From NCBI GenBank assembly GCA_905203555.1, contig CAJKWK010000024.1, forward strand, positions 1 to 36,816: a stretch of DNA of 36,816 bases, given 5' to 3'. The position numbers and the translations under genes were made by a program. This document shows, piece after piece, positions 25,197 to 32,169 of the stretch. Below the pieces are notes generated by a model. The model was not told the origin of the DNA, searched no databases, and worked only from the letters and a program-made list of their open reading frames with translations. The first letter of the stretch is position 1, and each line of letters starts with the position of its first letter. This stretch comes from an uncultured Lachnospiraceae bacterium (lineage in GTDB: Bacteria > Bacillota > Clostridia > Lachnospirales > Lachnospiraceae).

Positions 25197-26063
25197 TTAC
25201 TCAGCTTTTCCAATAGAACCAAACAGTTCCATCTTCTCTTTTACAGTCTCTTTGATTGCTTCGTATCCTGGTTTTAACAGTTTACGAGGATCGTATCCTT
25301 TTCCTTCCAGATCTTTTCCTTCTTCTACATACTTACGTGTTGCAGCTGCAAAAGAAAGCTGACACTCTGTATTTACATTGATCTTAGCTACTCCAAGATC
25401 AATTGCCTTTTTGATCATATCTTCCGGAATACCTGTACCTCCATGAAGTACTAACGGCATATCACCTGTCAGCTGCTGAATTGCATCCAGAGTTTCAAAG
25501 CTGAGTCCTTCCCAGTTTGCCGGATATTTTCCATGAATATTACCGATACCTGCTGCAAGGAAATCAATTCCGAGATCTGCGATCATCTTACATTCCTGAG
25601 GATCTGCACACTCGCCTTTTCCTACAACACCATCTTCTTCTCCTCCGATGGATCCAACTTCTGCTTCCAGAGACATTCCATGCTCTGCTACGATCTTAAC
25701 CAGTTCTTTTGTCTTAGCAACATTTTCCTCGATCGGATAATGAGAACCGTCAAACATGATAGAAGAAAATCCTGCTTCTACACATTTCAGACATCCTTCG
25801 TAGCTGCCATGATCCAGATGAAGAGCTACCGGAACAGTGATTCCAAGTTCTTCCATCATTCCATTTACCATACCTACAACAGTCTTATACCCTGTCATGT
25901 ACTTTCCTGCACCTTCAGATACACCCAAGATTACCGGAGACTTGCAAGCCTCTGCTGTCTCAAGGATTGCCTTTGTCCACTCAAGATTGTTGATATTGAA
26001 CTGTCCAACTGCATAGTGTCCTGCTTTTGCTTTCTGAAGCATCTCTTTTGCTGATACTAACAT
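25197..26063 (-). CDS. fba: class II fructose-bisphosphate aldolase
   Basis: Zinc-dependent aldolase of glycolysis. The 288-residue protein has the class II zinc motif HLDHGS (82-87), GSIGGEEDGV, GNIHGKYP with a zinc His, VLHGGTGIP, and the phosphate-binding segment AKINVNTECQ. Start 26063 (MLVSAKEML) follows GGAGGAAGACATT; a TTG five codons upstream overlaps that site and is not used. It has its own promoter and a shared terminator with the converging regulator. It is next to the fruK-fruR locus, fitting a fructose/glycolysis neighbourhood. A tagatose-bisphosphate aldolase is the alternative, less likely. Confidence 0.94.
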   Translation of the reverse strand: MLVSAKEMLQKAKAGHYAVGQFNINNLEWTKAILETAEACKSPVILGVSEGAGKYMTGYKTVVGMVNGMMEELGITVPVALHLDHGSYEGCLKCVEAGFSSIMFDGSHYPIEENVAKTKELVKIVAEHGMSLEAEVGSIGGEEDGVVGKGECADPQECKMIADLGIDFLAAGIGNIHGKYPANWEGLSFETLDAIQQLTGDMPLVLHGGTGIPEDMIKKAIDLGVAKINVNTECQLSFAAATRKYVEEGKDLEGKGYDPRKLLKPGYEAIKETVKEKMELFGSIGKAE

Positions 26064-26130
26064 AATGTCTTCCTCCAATTCTTTAACCCGTCTGACTTTC
26101 TGCGGGAAATATGTTTTTCAACCTTTTTCC

Positions 26131-26159
26131 ATTATATCCTATTGAGAAAAAAAACACAA
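26131..26159 (-). promoter_or_regulatory. promoter of fba
   Basis: TTGTGT (26154-26159), 17-base spacer, TATAAT (26131-26136) on the minus strand, about 70 bases before the fba start. Confidence 0.75.
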
Positions 26160-26196
26160 TCGAAAATCGCAGAAATTCTATACTCCTGCATTCAGA

Positions 26197-26964
26197 TCAC
26201 TCATTTTCCGTTTTTGGTATTTCTTCCCGTATAATCTCATAGGTTCCGTAAACCTGCCCCAGTACTGTTCCGATACATTCAAACTGATCGTCTTCTTTGA
26301 TTTCAATATCCGGCTCATTGACATTTAAAGAATGCAGCCTGCAGCATTCGGGAGTTTTGTACAATGTTCGCAGATAATATAGCTTGTTTAATCGGAAGAT
26401 TCCAATTTGATTGTGTTTTGCCGCCTCATGTTTCATTGCCAGAACTGCATATTTTTTATAAACCGGTTCATATTGTTCCACATGAATCTGAAAACAAAAC
26501 TCCATCCCTTCATATTCATTCTTCTTTTCAAACCGCACTGTCACCGGTTCTTTCTGCATCAAAAACGCACAGTGCAATTTTCGCACACCTGGCTGCAGAC
26601 AAGGATAATCGATCCAGTCATTTTTTGCTTTTCGCTCATATTCCTCCGCAATGACCATACGCACCAACCGCTTTCCGTTTTCCGATAAATGCCTGTATTT
26701 CAAGAGTGCATCTTCTTCCTCTTCTGTCAGTTCCTGCCCATATAACGTCCTTACTTTACTTTCTGACAAATAGTCCTGATACAGATAATTGGCATCAATC
26801 TGCAGCGCCTCGATCAATGAAATTAAGATATCCGGCTTTGGATAACTGATTCCATTCTCATAATTTGCAATCGTCGACGGCGTAACATGAAGTCTGTCCG
26901 CAAGATCATTTCGAGTAATCCCGATATCCTTCCTCCTGCTGCGTATCTTCTGCCCCATCCACAT
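26197..26964 (-). CDS. XRE-family regulator with degenerate S24 (LexA-like) domain
   Basis: A 255-residue DNA-binding protein. N-terminal helix-turn-helix: MGQKIRSRRKDIGITRNDLADRLHVTPSTIANYENG (3-39). The C-terminal part (about 150-245) follows the S24 repressor fold pattern: YAVLAMKHEAAKHNQIGIF, YYLRTLY, RLHSLNVNEPDIEI, FECIGTVLGQVYG. The catalytic Ser of the usual GDSM motif is absent and the Lys of YIKRL is Arg, so self-cleavage is unlikely; a small-molecule or dimer role is possible. Start 26964 follows GAAAGGAGGGAATGCT. It is divergent from a Spo0A-like gene, with a 30-bp palindrome over its -35 box. Confidence 0.8.
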   Translation of the reverse strand: MWMGQKIRSRRKDIGITRNDLADRLHVTPSTIANYENGISYPKPDILISLIEALQIDANYLYQDYLSESKVRTLYGQELTEEEEDALLKYRHLSENGKRLVRMVIAEEYERKAKNDWIDYPCLQPGVRKLHCAFLMQKEPVTVRFEKKNEYEGMEFCFQIHVEQYEPVYKKYAVLAMKHEAAKHNQIGIFRLNKLYYLRTLYKTPECCRLHSLNVNEPDIEIKEDDQFECIGTVLGQVYGTYEIIREEIPKTENE

Positions 26965-27026
26965 AGCATTCCCTCCTTTCTCTCCTTTTTGTACATATTT
27001 TCCCATTTCCCCCTTGGATTTTAAAC

Positions 27027-27055
27027 ACTATACTACATTTTTCTTGTAATTTCAA
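27027..27055 (-). promoter_or_regulatory. promoter of the XRE regulator
   Basis: TTGAAA (27050-27055), 17-base spacer, TATAGT (27027-27032) on the minus strand. The -35 lies inside the 30-bp palindrome. Confidence 0.65.
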
Positions 27056-27070
27056 TTAAATTTACAAGAA
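27041..27070. promoter_or_regulatory. 30-bp palindrome, likely operator
   Basis: TTCTTGTAA (27041-27049) and TTACAAGAA (27062-27070) are perfect 9-bp arms, and pairing extends through most of the 12 central bases. It covers the -35 of the XRE gene and sits 16 bases upstream of the divergent promoter. Confidence 0.7.
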
Positions 27071-27085
27071 TTTTGTTGAAATTGG

Positions 27086-27114
27086 TTGACTTTCTCACTT
27101 CATTGTCGTAAACT
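27086..27114 (+). promoter_or_regulatory. promoter of the Spo0A-like gene
   Basis: TTGACT (27086-27091), 17-base spacer, TAAACT (27109-27114) on the plus strand. Confidence 0.55.
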
Positions 27115-27195
27115 GACTACATTGCTTTGTTTAATATCCATAAACCTAAAGATCAAAACACGTTTCCAGCCCGCAACAAGAAAGGATGAGATATT

Positions 27196-27648
27196 TTGAT
27201 TAGGAATGAGACGATGAACGTGCTATTAAAAATGGGTATGCCTGCACGCATAAAGGGGACCACCTATATTTGTGATGCAGTAGAGCTTTTTGACACAGAC
27301 CCTTATTATCCAGAAGGTAAAATCTGTTCTCTCTATTCCAAGATCGCGTCCATACATGGAACGACTGCAACCAGTGTTGAGCGGGCAATCCGCCACGCAT
27401 TCGAAACCACACTGGCCAAAGGGGATAAGGAAATATTGAATCAATATCTGGATACTTCAAACACACAAAATTCTAACCTTCTGCGCAGCCTCTATTTTCG
27501 GGTGAAACAGAACAGCAGGGAAACACACCAACCACATACTTGCAATGCTGCTAACTGTATCTTCAAAGATGACCTCAGTCAAGAAACCATTTCACTCTTC
27601 TGTCAAGAACTGGCCAGGGCTGTCGCCAGACAATTGAGACCCTTATAA
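27196..27648 (+). CDS. receiver-less Spo0A-like DNA-binding protein
   Basis: A 150-residue protein whose residues about 7-105 match the C-terminal DNA-binding domain of sporulation regulator Spo0A: MGMPARIKGTTYICDAVEL, LYSKIASIHGTTATSVERAIRHAFE. The last stretch corresponds to the recognition helix (TTASRVERAIRHAIE in B. subtilis); the Arg equivalent to Arg211 is Ser here, while the VER..RH core is kept. There is no phosphoacceptor receiver domain. About 45 extra C-terminal residues contain HTCNAANC and a short helix. The likely start is TTG at 27196 with AAAGGA upstream, or the ATG at 27214. It may bind 0A-box-like sites constitutively. Confidence 0.8.
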   Translation: MIRNETMNVLLKMGMPARIKGTTYICDAVELFDTDPYYPEGKICSLYSKIASIHGTTATSVERAIRHAFETTLAKGDKEILNQYLDTSNTQNSNLLRSLYFRVKQNSRETHQPHTCNAANCIFKDDLSQETISLFCQELARAVARQLRPL

Positions 27649-27722
27649 CGCTGGCAGAATATACAAGTTATTTTATACAAGCAATCAGGGTTGGAAACCA
27701 GGATTGGATATTAGTATAAAAA

Positions 27723-27787
27723 AGGCTTAAAATATCTGGCAAATACGTTTTCATGATTTCTTCCCAGATATTTCAAGCCTCGTTTTT
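27723..27787. terminator. bidirectional terminator
   Basis: AGGCTTAAAATATCTGG (27723-27739) pairs with CCAGATATTTCAAGCCT (27764-27780), 16 of 17 bp. T-runs lie on both outer sides. It serves the Spo0A-like gene and the converging amidase gene. Confidence 0.85.
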
Positions 27788-27811
27788 CTCATCATTTATA
27801 ACAGCTATTTC

Positions 27812-27851
27812 TTTTTCTAATATCTATTGCATTTTTCTAACATCTATCACG
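27812..27851. repeat. two 20-bp tandem repeats
   Basis: TTTTTCTAATATCTATTGCA (27812-27831) is followed directly by TTTTTCTAACATCTATCACG (27832-27851), 16 of 20 identical. They lie in the 3' region of the amidase gene. No function is seen. Confidence 0.6.
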
Positions 27852-27886
27852 TTTTCATATAATCTCTGATTCTGAGCCTTCCTTAT

Positions 27887-28654
27887 TCAGACACTTACGA
27901 TCAAAGTCGGATACCCGGCCCGTTTCAGCCGACGCTCCATGGCCGATGCATCATCCAAATCAGTAAATTCTCCCACTCTGACCCGAAAATACCCATCTCC
28001 TTCTTCAATCATTGCCGGATAATCCTGTGCTTTCAGCTCATTTACAACGCGATTTGCATACGTAGGATTTCGAAAAGATCCCACCTGCACCCGATATCTG
28101 CTGTCAGACTCAATCATACCGTCCATCTCCAGTGTATCAAGAATCGCCTCCGCAATTGCCTGTGCGATATCTTCAAAGTTATCATCAAAAATCTGATTAT
28201 CTGTATCAGAATTAATGAATCCTAATTCCACCAACACCGCCGGCATTTTTGTTCTCTTTAGCACCACCAGATTGGGACGGGCTTTCACTCCCCTGTTCAC
28301 AAACCCGACCGTTTCCAACTGCTCATTGATATTCTCTGCCATCTGCAGTTTGATTCCGCTCAAATCATATACCAAAGATTCTACGCCTGAAACGACATTA
28401 TCTGTAGGATATGAATTTCGGTGAATTGAAATAAAGAAATCAACCCCTGCCTGATTTGCCTCCATTGCTTTCTCATACGGTGATTCATAAACATCTGTTG
28501 TCCGGGTATATTCGACATCAATTCCGTTATTCTGTAATATTTCCCCCAATTCCAACACGATACGGAGTGCATCGTCCTTTTCGCGTCTCCCCTGATAAAC
28601 TGCTCCGGGATCGCGGCCCCCATGCCCCGCATCGAGCATAATTGAATATGGCAT
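27887..28654 (-). CDS. N-acetylmuramoyl-L-alanine amidase, CwlC-like (Amidase_3 + SPOR)
   Basis: Zinc amidase that cuts the peptide from peptidoglycan glycan chains. The 255-residue protein has the Amidase_3 domain (about 3-175) with zinc ligands His11 (DAGHGGRDPG), Glu25 (GRREKDD) and His78 (ISIHRN), and catalytic Glu in AVLVELGFIN. A C-terminal SPOR domain follows (about 188-255, YRVQVGSFRNPTYANRVVNEL, YFRVRVGEF). There is no signal peptide. The length and layout match B. subtilis CwlC, a mother-cell lysis enzyme, which fits a spore former. Start 28654 follows AAAGGAGCAGTTTT, but that site lies inside a 13-bp hairpin. Confidence 0.9.
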   Translation of the reverse strand: MPYSIMLDAGHGGRDPGAVYQGRREKDDALRIVLELGEILQNNGIDVEYTRTTDVYESPYEKAMEANQAGVDFFISIHRNSYPTDNVVSGVESLVYDLSGIKLQMAENINEQLETVGFVNRGVKARPNLVVLKRTKMPAVLVELGFINSDTDNQIFDDNFEDIAQAIAEAILDTLEMDGMIESDSRYRVQVGSFRNPTYANRVVNELKAQDYPAMIEEGDGYFRVRVGEFTDLDDASAMERRLKRAGYPTLIVSV

Positions 28655-28658
28655 AAAA

Positions 28659-28702
28659 CTGCTCCTTTCATTCACTCTTATACCAGTATATGAAAGGAGC
28701 AG
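28659..28702 (-). promoter_or_regulatory. hairpin covering the amidase Shine-Dalgarno site
   Basis: On the minus strand CTGCTCCTTTCAT (28690-28702) is perfectly complementary to ATGAAAGGAGCAG (28659-28671). The 3' arm contains the AAAGGAG ribosome binding site, five bases before the ATG. It could block translation, or act as a weak terminator for the upstream gene (only four T follow). Confidence 0.6.
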
Positions 28703-28724
28703 TAAAAGTTGACTGTCTAGTTAT

Positions 28725-29651
28725 TTAACGTCGAATCGAAACCGCCATACGATGATAGGTGTGGCGAATTCCCCGGATCACTTTTCCATATTCCAAAATA
28801 TTCTCCGGGAGCGCCATTCCACCATATCCCGCATCACCTAAATGATGCAGATCTGTTCCGGTCATTTTACACATCAACGCAATCTCTTTGATCGTATCTG
28901 TATCTGCGCCCTCCTGTGATGTTCCAATGGCTGTCAATGTCATTTTCCCAAGACTATGAGCACAAACGACCAAACTTCGTATATATTCCATTGTAATTCC
29001 CGGTACTGTGCCCGGTGCCGGCATTAAAATGATATCCGCTCCTGCCTCTGCAAATGCACGCACATCTTCTTCTGTGATTATCTTTTCCCCGGACTCTGCC
29101 AATATACCGGATGCATGCATTTTACCGGCTATCAACGCAACCTGATCCCCAAGTTCTTTTCGATACAGCCGAAGTGTGTCGGTTATCGCCGCATTGGTTA
29201 CTCCAATTCCCGGATTGCCGGTCAATACAATAAAATCCACACCCATTTCAACTGCTTTTCTTGCATTTTCCAATGTTGCCGCGCGCCCGCTTGTAAGCTG
29301 CCACATCTCACTGGTTTCTACTGTACTTTCTGCCGTCTGTTCCAATGGTTCCAGATTGATTCCAATCGGTCTTCCGGTCAGTTCTTTTAACTTCCGGATG
29401 ACTTCTCCGTCTTCCGTCTTAGGAAGTCCCTGAATAACGGGATGATTTACATCGAAAATATTTAACAAAATAATATCTGCTCCCATTGCAGCAACAAATT
29501 CTGCATTTGTCACATCTCCCAACATAGGCTGTAAAGTCCCAATTGTTTCACATACCAGCAAACGCCCTTCACTGGCAGACATTGCCTGCAGAAGTTCTTC
29601 TTTATTCATTGTTTTAAAATCTGACGCTGTACAATCTAAAAATCGTTTCAC
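28725..29651 (-). CDS. DUF7916-type TIM-barrel protein, function unknown
   Basis: A 308-residue protein of a conserved but uncharacterised family that I place from memory with DUF7916. It has repeated beta-strand/glycine turns of a TIM barrel: MGADIILLNIFDVNHP, ELTGRPIGINLEP, MGVDFIVLTGNPGIGVTN, LIAGKMHASG, AGADIILMPAPGTVPGIT, HHLGDAGYGGMA. The GK.H and APGT turns look like a phosphate-binding site. A start at GTG 29651 is chosen because AAGGGAGAAACGAACA precedes it; the frame is open to an ATG at 29708. It is 40 bases downstream of the iron alcohol dehydrogenase, likely the same operon. No pathway can be assigned. Confidence 0.7.
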   Translation of the reverse strand: MKRFLDCTASDFKTMNKEELLQAMSASEGRLLVCETIGTLQPMLGDVTNAEFVAAMGADIILLNIFDVNHPVIQGLPKTEDGEVIRKLKELTGRPIGINLEPLEQTAESTVETSEMWQLTSGRAATLENARKAVEMGVDFIVLTGNPGIGVTNAAITDTLRLYRKELGDQVALIAGKMHASGILAESGEKIITEEDVRAFAEAGADIILMPAPGTVPGITMEYIRSLVVCAHSLGKMTLTAIGTSQEGADTDTIKEIALMCKMTGTDLHHLGDAGYGGMALPENILEYGKVIRGIRHTYHRMAVSIRR

Positions 29652-29691
29652 TGTTCGTTTCTCCCTTGCTTCAATTTTTATTACTTCATTT

Positions 29692-30873
29692 TTATCGTGC
29701 CATCTCATATATTTTCTTCATATCTGCTTCTTTTAATACTTTCGCAGAACCTTTTTCCCCGCCACAGGCGGCACTGCACTTTCTTGCCAATTCTGCAATC
29801 TGGTCATCTGTTGGTTCTATTCCCAGCTCCTTCATCGTAACCGGTAAATTGATTTTTCGGAAAAACGCCTCCATACCCTCGATTCCTTCAATTGCAACTG
29901 TCTCCTCTTCTTTATCTTTCGGATCAATCTGCATCACATTTACTGCAAATCTCGAAAAACGAGACAGGCAGTCGCGGTATACATATCGCGCCCAGCTTCC
30001 CCAGATCGCTGTCAATCCCGCTCCATGCGCAACATCAAACATTCCGCCAATCTCATGCTCCAGACCATGTGTAGCAAAATCTTTCTCTGTACTTCCACAG
30101 CCCGTCAGTCCATTGTGAGAAAGGCTGCCCGCCCACATTACTTCCGCTCTGGCATCATAATCATCCGGATGTTCCGTCAAAATCAACGCATTTTTCATTA
30201 CTGTCCGTAATAGCGCTTCTGCCATGCTGTCTGTAATCTCCATTTGGTCTCCATTTGTAAAATATCGTTCCATCGTATGCATCAAAATATCCGCACATCC
30301 ACACGCCGTCTGATAATCCGGCAATGTCATCGTCAGTTCCGGATTCATAATCGCAAATACCGGACGACATAGATCACTGTTGTATCCCCGTTTCAACCAT
30401 CCTTCTTCATTGGTTATGACAGAAGAATCGCTCATTTCACTACCTGTTGCAGCAATGGTCAATATCACGCCAATCGGAGCACAGCTATCTGCTGTACGTT
30501 TGTGATCGTAAAAATCCCAAACATCACCTTCATTTGCTATTCCATAACCAATTGCCTTGGCAGAATCAATCACACTTCCACCGCCAACAGCCAGAATAAA
30601 ATCAACACCTTCCCGTTTAGCCAACGCAATCCCTTCATATACAAGAGACAATCTTGGATTTGGCACAACTCCGCCCAATTCTACATACTCAATTTTCTCC
30701 TTACTCAGTGTTTCTTTTACCCTGTCTAAAAGTCCGCTTCGTTTTACACTTCCCCCGCCATAATGAATCAATACTTTTGTCGCACCGAATGTTTTGAGCA
30801 ACGCTCCGGTCTCCATTTCTGTTTCTTTTCCAAAAACGACTTTTGTCGGTGTATAATAAGTAAATCCTGCCAT
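29692..30873 (-). CDS. iron-containing alcohol dehydrogenase (YqhD/BDH-like)
   Basis: NAD(P)H-dependent group III alcohol dehydrogenase, 393 residues, probably reducing aldehydes. The nucleotide-binding motif AVGGGSVIDSAKAIG (about 94-108) and TIAATGSEMSDSSVIT are present. Metal-site residues are in CGCADILMHTMERYF (Asp, His), and THGLEHEIGG and DVAHGAGLTAIW supply the other two His. Closest to butanol/YqhD-type enzymes. It lies 18 bases after the lipoprotein gene with AGAGGACTTAGAA as ribosome site and before the TIM-barrel gene, so the three are one operon. Exact substrate is unknown. Confidence 0.93.
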   Translation of the reverse strand: MAGFTYYTPTKVVFGKETEMETGALLKTFGATKVLIHYGGGSVKRSGLLDRVKETLSKEKIEYVELGGVVPNPRLSLVYEGIALAKREGVDFILAVGGGSVIDSAKAIGYGIANEGDVWDFYDHKRTADSCAPIGVILTIAATGSEMSDSSVITNEEGWLKRGYNSDLCRPVFAIMNPELTMTLPDYQTACGCADILMHTMERYFTNGDQMEITDSMAEALLRTVMKNALILTEHPDDYDARAEVMWAGSLSHNGLTGCGSTEKDFATHGLEHEIGGMFDVAHGAGLTAIWGSWARYVYRDCLSRFSRFAVNVMQIDPKDKEEETVAIEGIEGMEAFFRKINLPVTMKELGIEPTDDQIAELARKCSAACGGEKGSAKVLKEADMKKIYEMAR

Positions 30874-30891
30874 TTCTAAGTCCTCTTTCTC

Positions 30892-31791
30892 TTACATCAA
30901 TCCCATTGACATCATATATTCTGTAAAATCGCCAACACTCATGTTAACTCCGTTATCATACATCATCTGTACTCCGGTTTTCATTTGTTCTATTGCTTCC
31001 TGTATCGTTGGATCCGAAGGATCAATCCACGACATTTCATCATCTGAAAATCCCCCGACTTTTTGTACAATTGCCATACAGCAATTTGCTTTCTCGGCGT
31101 CAGACGCAGCATTCCAATCTTCTTTCAGCCAATTAAGATATTGATTACCGAAATCTTTTCCCGATGCAATTGATAATTCTTCAGGCATTGCAAAAAATCG
31201 ATTTCCAACCGCTGTCATATCCTCTTCATTTACTTCGTACTGTTTCGCTTCTTCATCATACATAATTCGCACCGGAAAACTTTCAGGCTCTCCAAATGTT
31301 TGATTAGAGATAGCATTCTCATAAGCCTTCATAACAACTTCACCAAGCTGATCCAGACTTGGCGTAGCTATTGCACCCTTCACCGTTTCCTTCAGTGCAA
31401 GTTCCATAAAATCAGACGGATATACCAATACATTTACCGTATAATTTCCTTCTTTATCTTCTGTTGCATCTTTCACTTCATATTTCACAGAAGAAATCAT
31501 CTTTTCAGCAAGTCCTCTTGTATCTAAACCTGTCATTGCAATCGCACTCAACTCAGCATCAATCTGTGTTGAAAGCATATCTAACAGCTCTTCATACTCT
31601 TCCTTTAAATCCTCTTCCGATTCTCCTGTTATCTTCGCATATTCAGCAACGTCTCCCTTTAATGTGGCATCCATCATTGCCTGAATTGTCTTTACTGGGT
31701 CAATTTTCGGTCTTCCTCCACAACCAATCAACATCGTTGCAATCATCAAGACTGATACTACTACCCCCATAATCTTTCTAAATTTTTTCAT
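30892..31791 (-). CDS. DUF5105-like lipoprotein
   Basis: A 299-residue predicted lipoprotein. Signal peptide MKKFRKIMGVVVSVLMIATM with lipobox LIGC (Cys24) is followed by an alpha-helical, acidic ectodomain with MDATLKGDVAEYAKITG, which resembles DUF5105 proteins. Start 31791 is chosen because AAAAGGAGGAAAGAAGA precedes it; an in-frame ATG 23 codons upstream does not have a site and would spoil the signal peptide. It is the first gene of a possible operon with the alcohol dehydrogenase and the TIM-barrel protein. It has its own promoter (31867-31895), directly after the tuf terminator. Function unknown. Confidence 0.8.
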   Translation of the reverse strand: MKKFRKIMGVVVSVLMIATMLIGCGGRPKIDPVKTIQAMMDATLKGDVAEYAKITGESEEDLKEEYEELLDMLSTQIDAELSAIAMTGLDTRGLAEKMISSVKYEVKDATEDKEGNYTVNVLVYPSDFMELALKETVKGAIATPSLDQLGEVVMKAYENAISNQTFGEPESFPVRIMYDEEAKQYEVNEEDMTAVGNRFFAMPEELSIASGKDFGNQYLNWLKEDWNAASDAEKANCCMAIVQKVGGFSDDEMSWIDPSDPTIQEAIEQMKTGVQMMYDNGVNMSVGDFTEYMMSMGLM

Positions 31792-31866
31792 TCTTCTTTC
31801 CTCCTTTTCCTTTTTACAGACTTTTCCGTTTTTTATTCCATACTCTCTGTATATTTGCATACCACA

Positions 31867-31895
31867 ATCATACTAATATTTAGCTCAAAATGCAA
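31867..31895 (-). promoter_or_regulatory. promoter of the lipoprotein operon
   Basis: TTGCAT (31890-31895), 17-base spacer, TATGAT (31867-31872) on the minus strand, about 75 bases before the lipoprotein start. Confidence 0.65.
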
Positions 31896-31913
31896 GAAAA
31901 AGGGGTTTTAAAG

Positions 31914-31952
31914 CCCAAAAAATCCCTAGAAACCGCAGTTTCTAGGGATTAA
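31914..31952 (-). terminator. tuf: terminator of the former tuf transcript
   Basis: Minus strand AATCCCTAGAAACT / GGTTTCTAGGGATT stem followed by six T. It lies about 40 bases past the tuf stop. It now insulates the lipoprotein operon from whatever reads out of the island. Confidence 0.88.
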
Positions 31953-31989
31953 TATCTTAGTTTTATTTAGTATGATAACTGATTATTGA

Positions 31990-32046
31990 TTACTCAATAA
32001 TTTTAGCTACTGTACCAGAACCTACTGTACGTCCACCTTCACGATA
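31990..32046 (-). pseudogene. tuf: 3' fragment of tuf (elongation factor Tu)
   Basis: The frame reads REGGRTVGSGTVAKIIE followed by TAA (31990-31992). This is the near-universal C-terminus of bacterial EF-Tu. The similarity stops at the Arg codon at 32041-32043; before it the sequence is unrelated. Only about 17-18 of about 397 codons remain, still followed by a strong terminator. A functional tuf must exist elsewhere, either reconstituted at the other end of the inserted DNA or as a second copy. Confidence 0.92.
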
Positions 32047-32169
32047 TCAGACCGGTGTATTGCGGTGTGCAAATGGTGATTTTTCGTGTGATTTGTGAGG
32101 AAAAATCCGCATTTCTCATTATGTCCGTGTGGTTTTGGGGGATTTTGTTATCATGGTGTTATCACTGAC
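32047..32169. other. junction segment between tuf fragment and island genes
   Basis: About 120 bases without coding potential. The plus strand is rich in G and GTG/GGTG steps (GGTGTATTGCGGTGTGCAAA), unlike either neighbour. It may hold the recombinase-binding end of the element. I see short GGTG repeats but no clean inverted repeat. Confidence 0.4.

Noticed and set aside
28690..28715. Sigma-K promoter for the amidase
   Set aside because: A CATATACTG element with an AC about 15 bases upstream is only a partial match to AC-N16-CATANNNTA, so I did not list it as a promoter.
31990..32046. A small expressed protein from the tuf tail
   Set aside because: There is no start codon or RBS, and the residues match the EF-Tu C-terminus, so it is a fragment.
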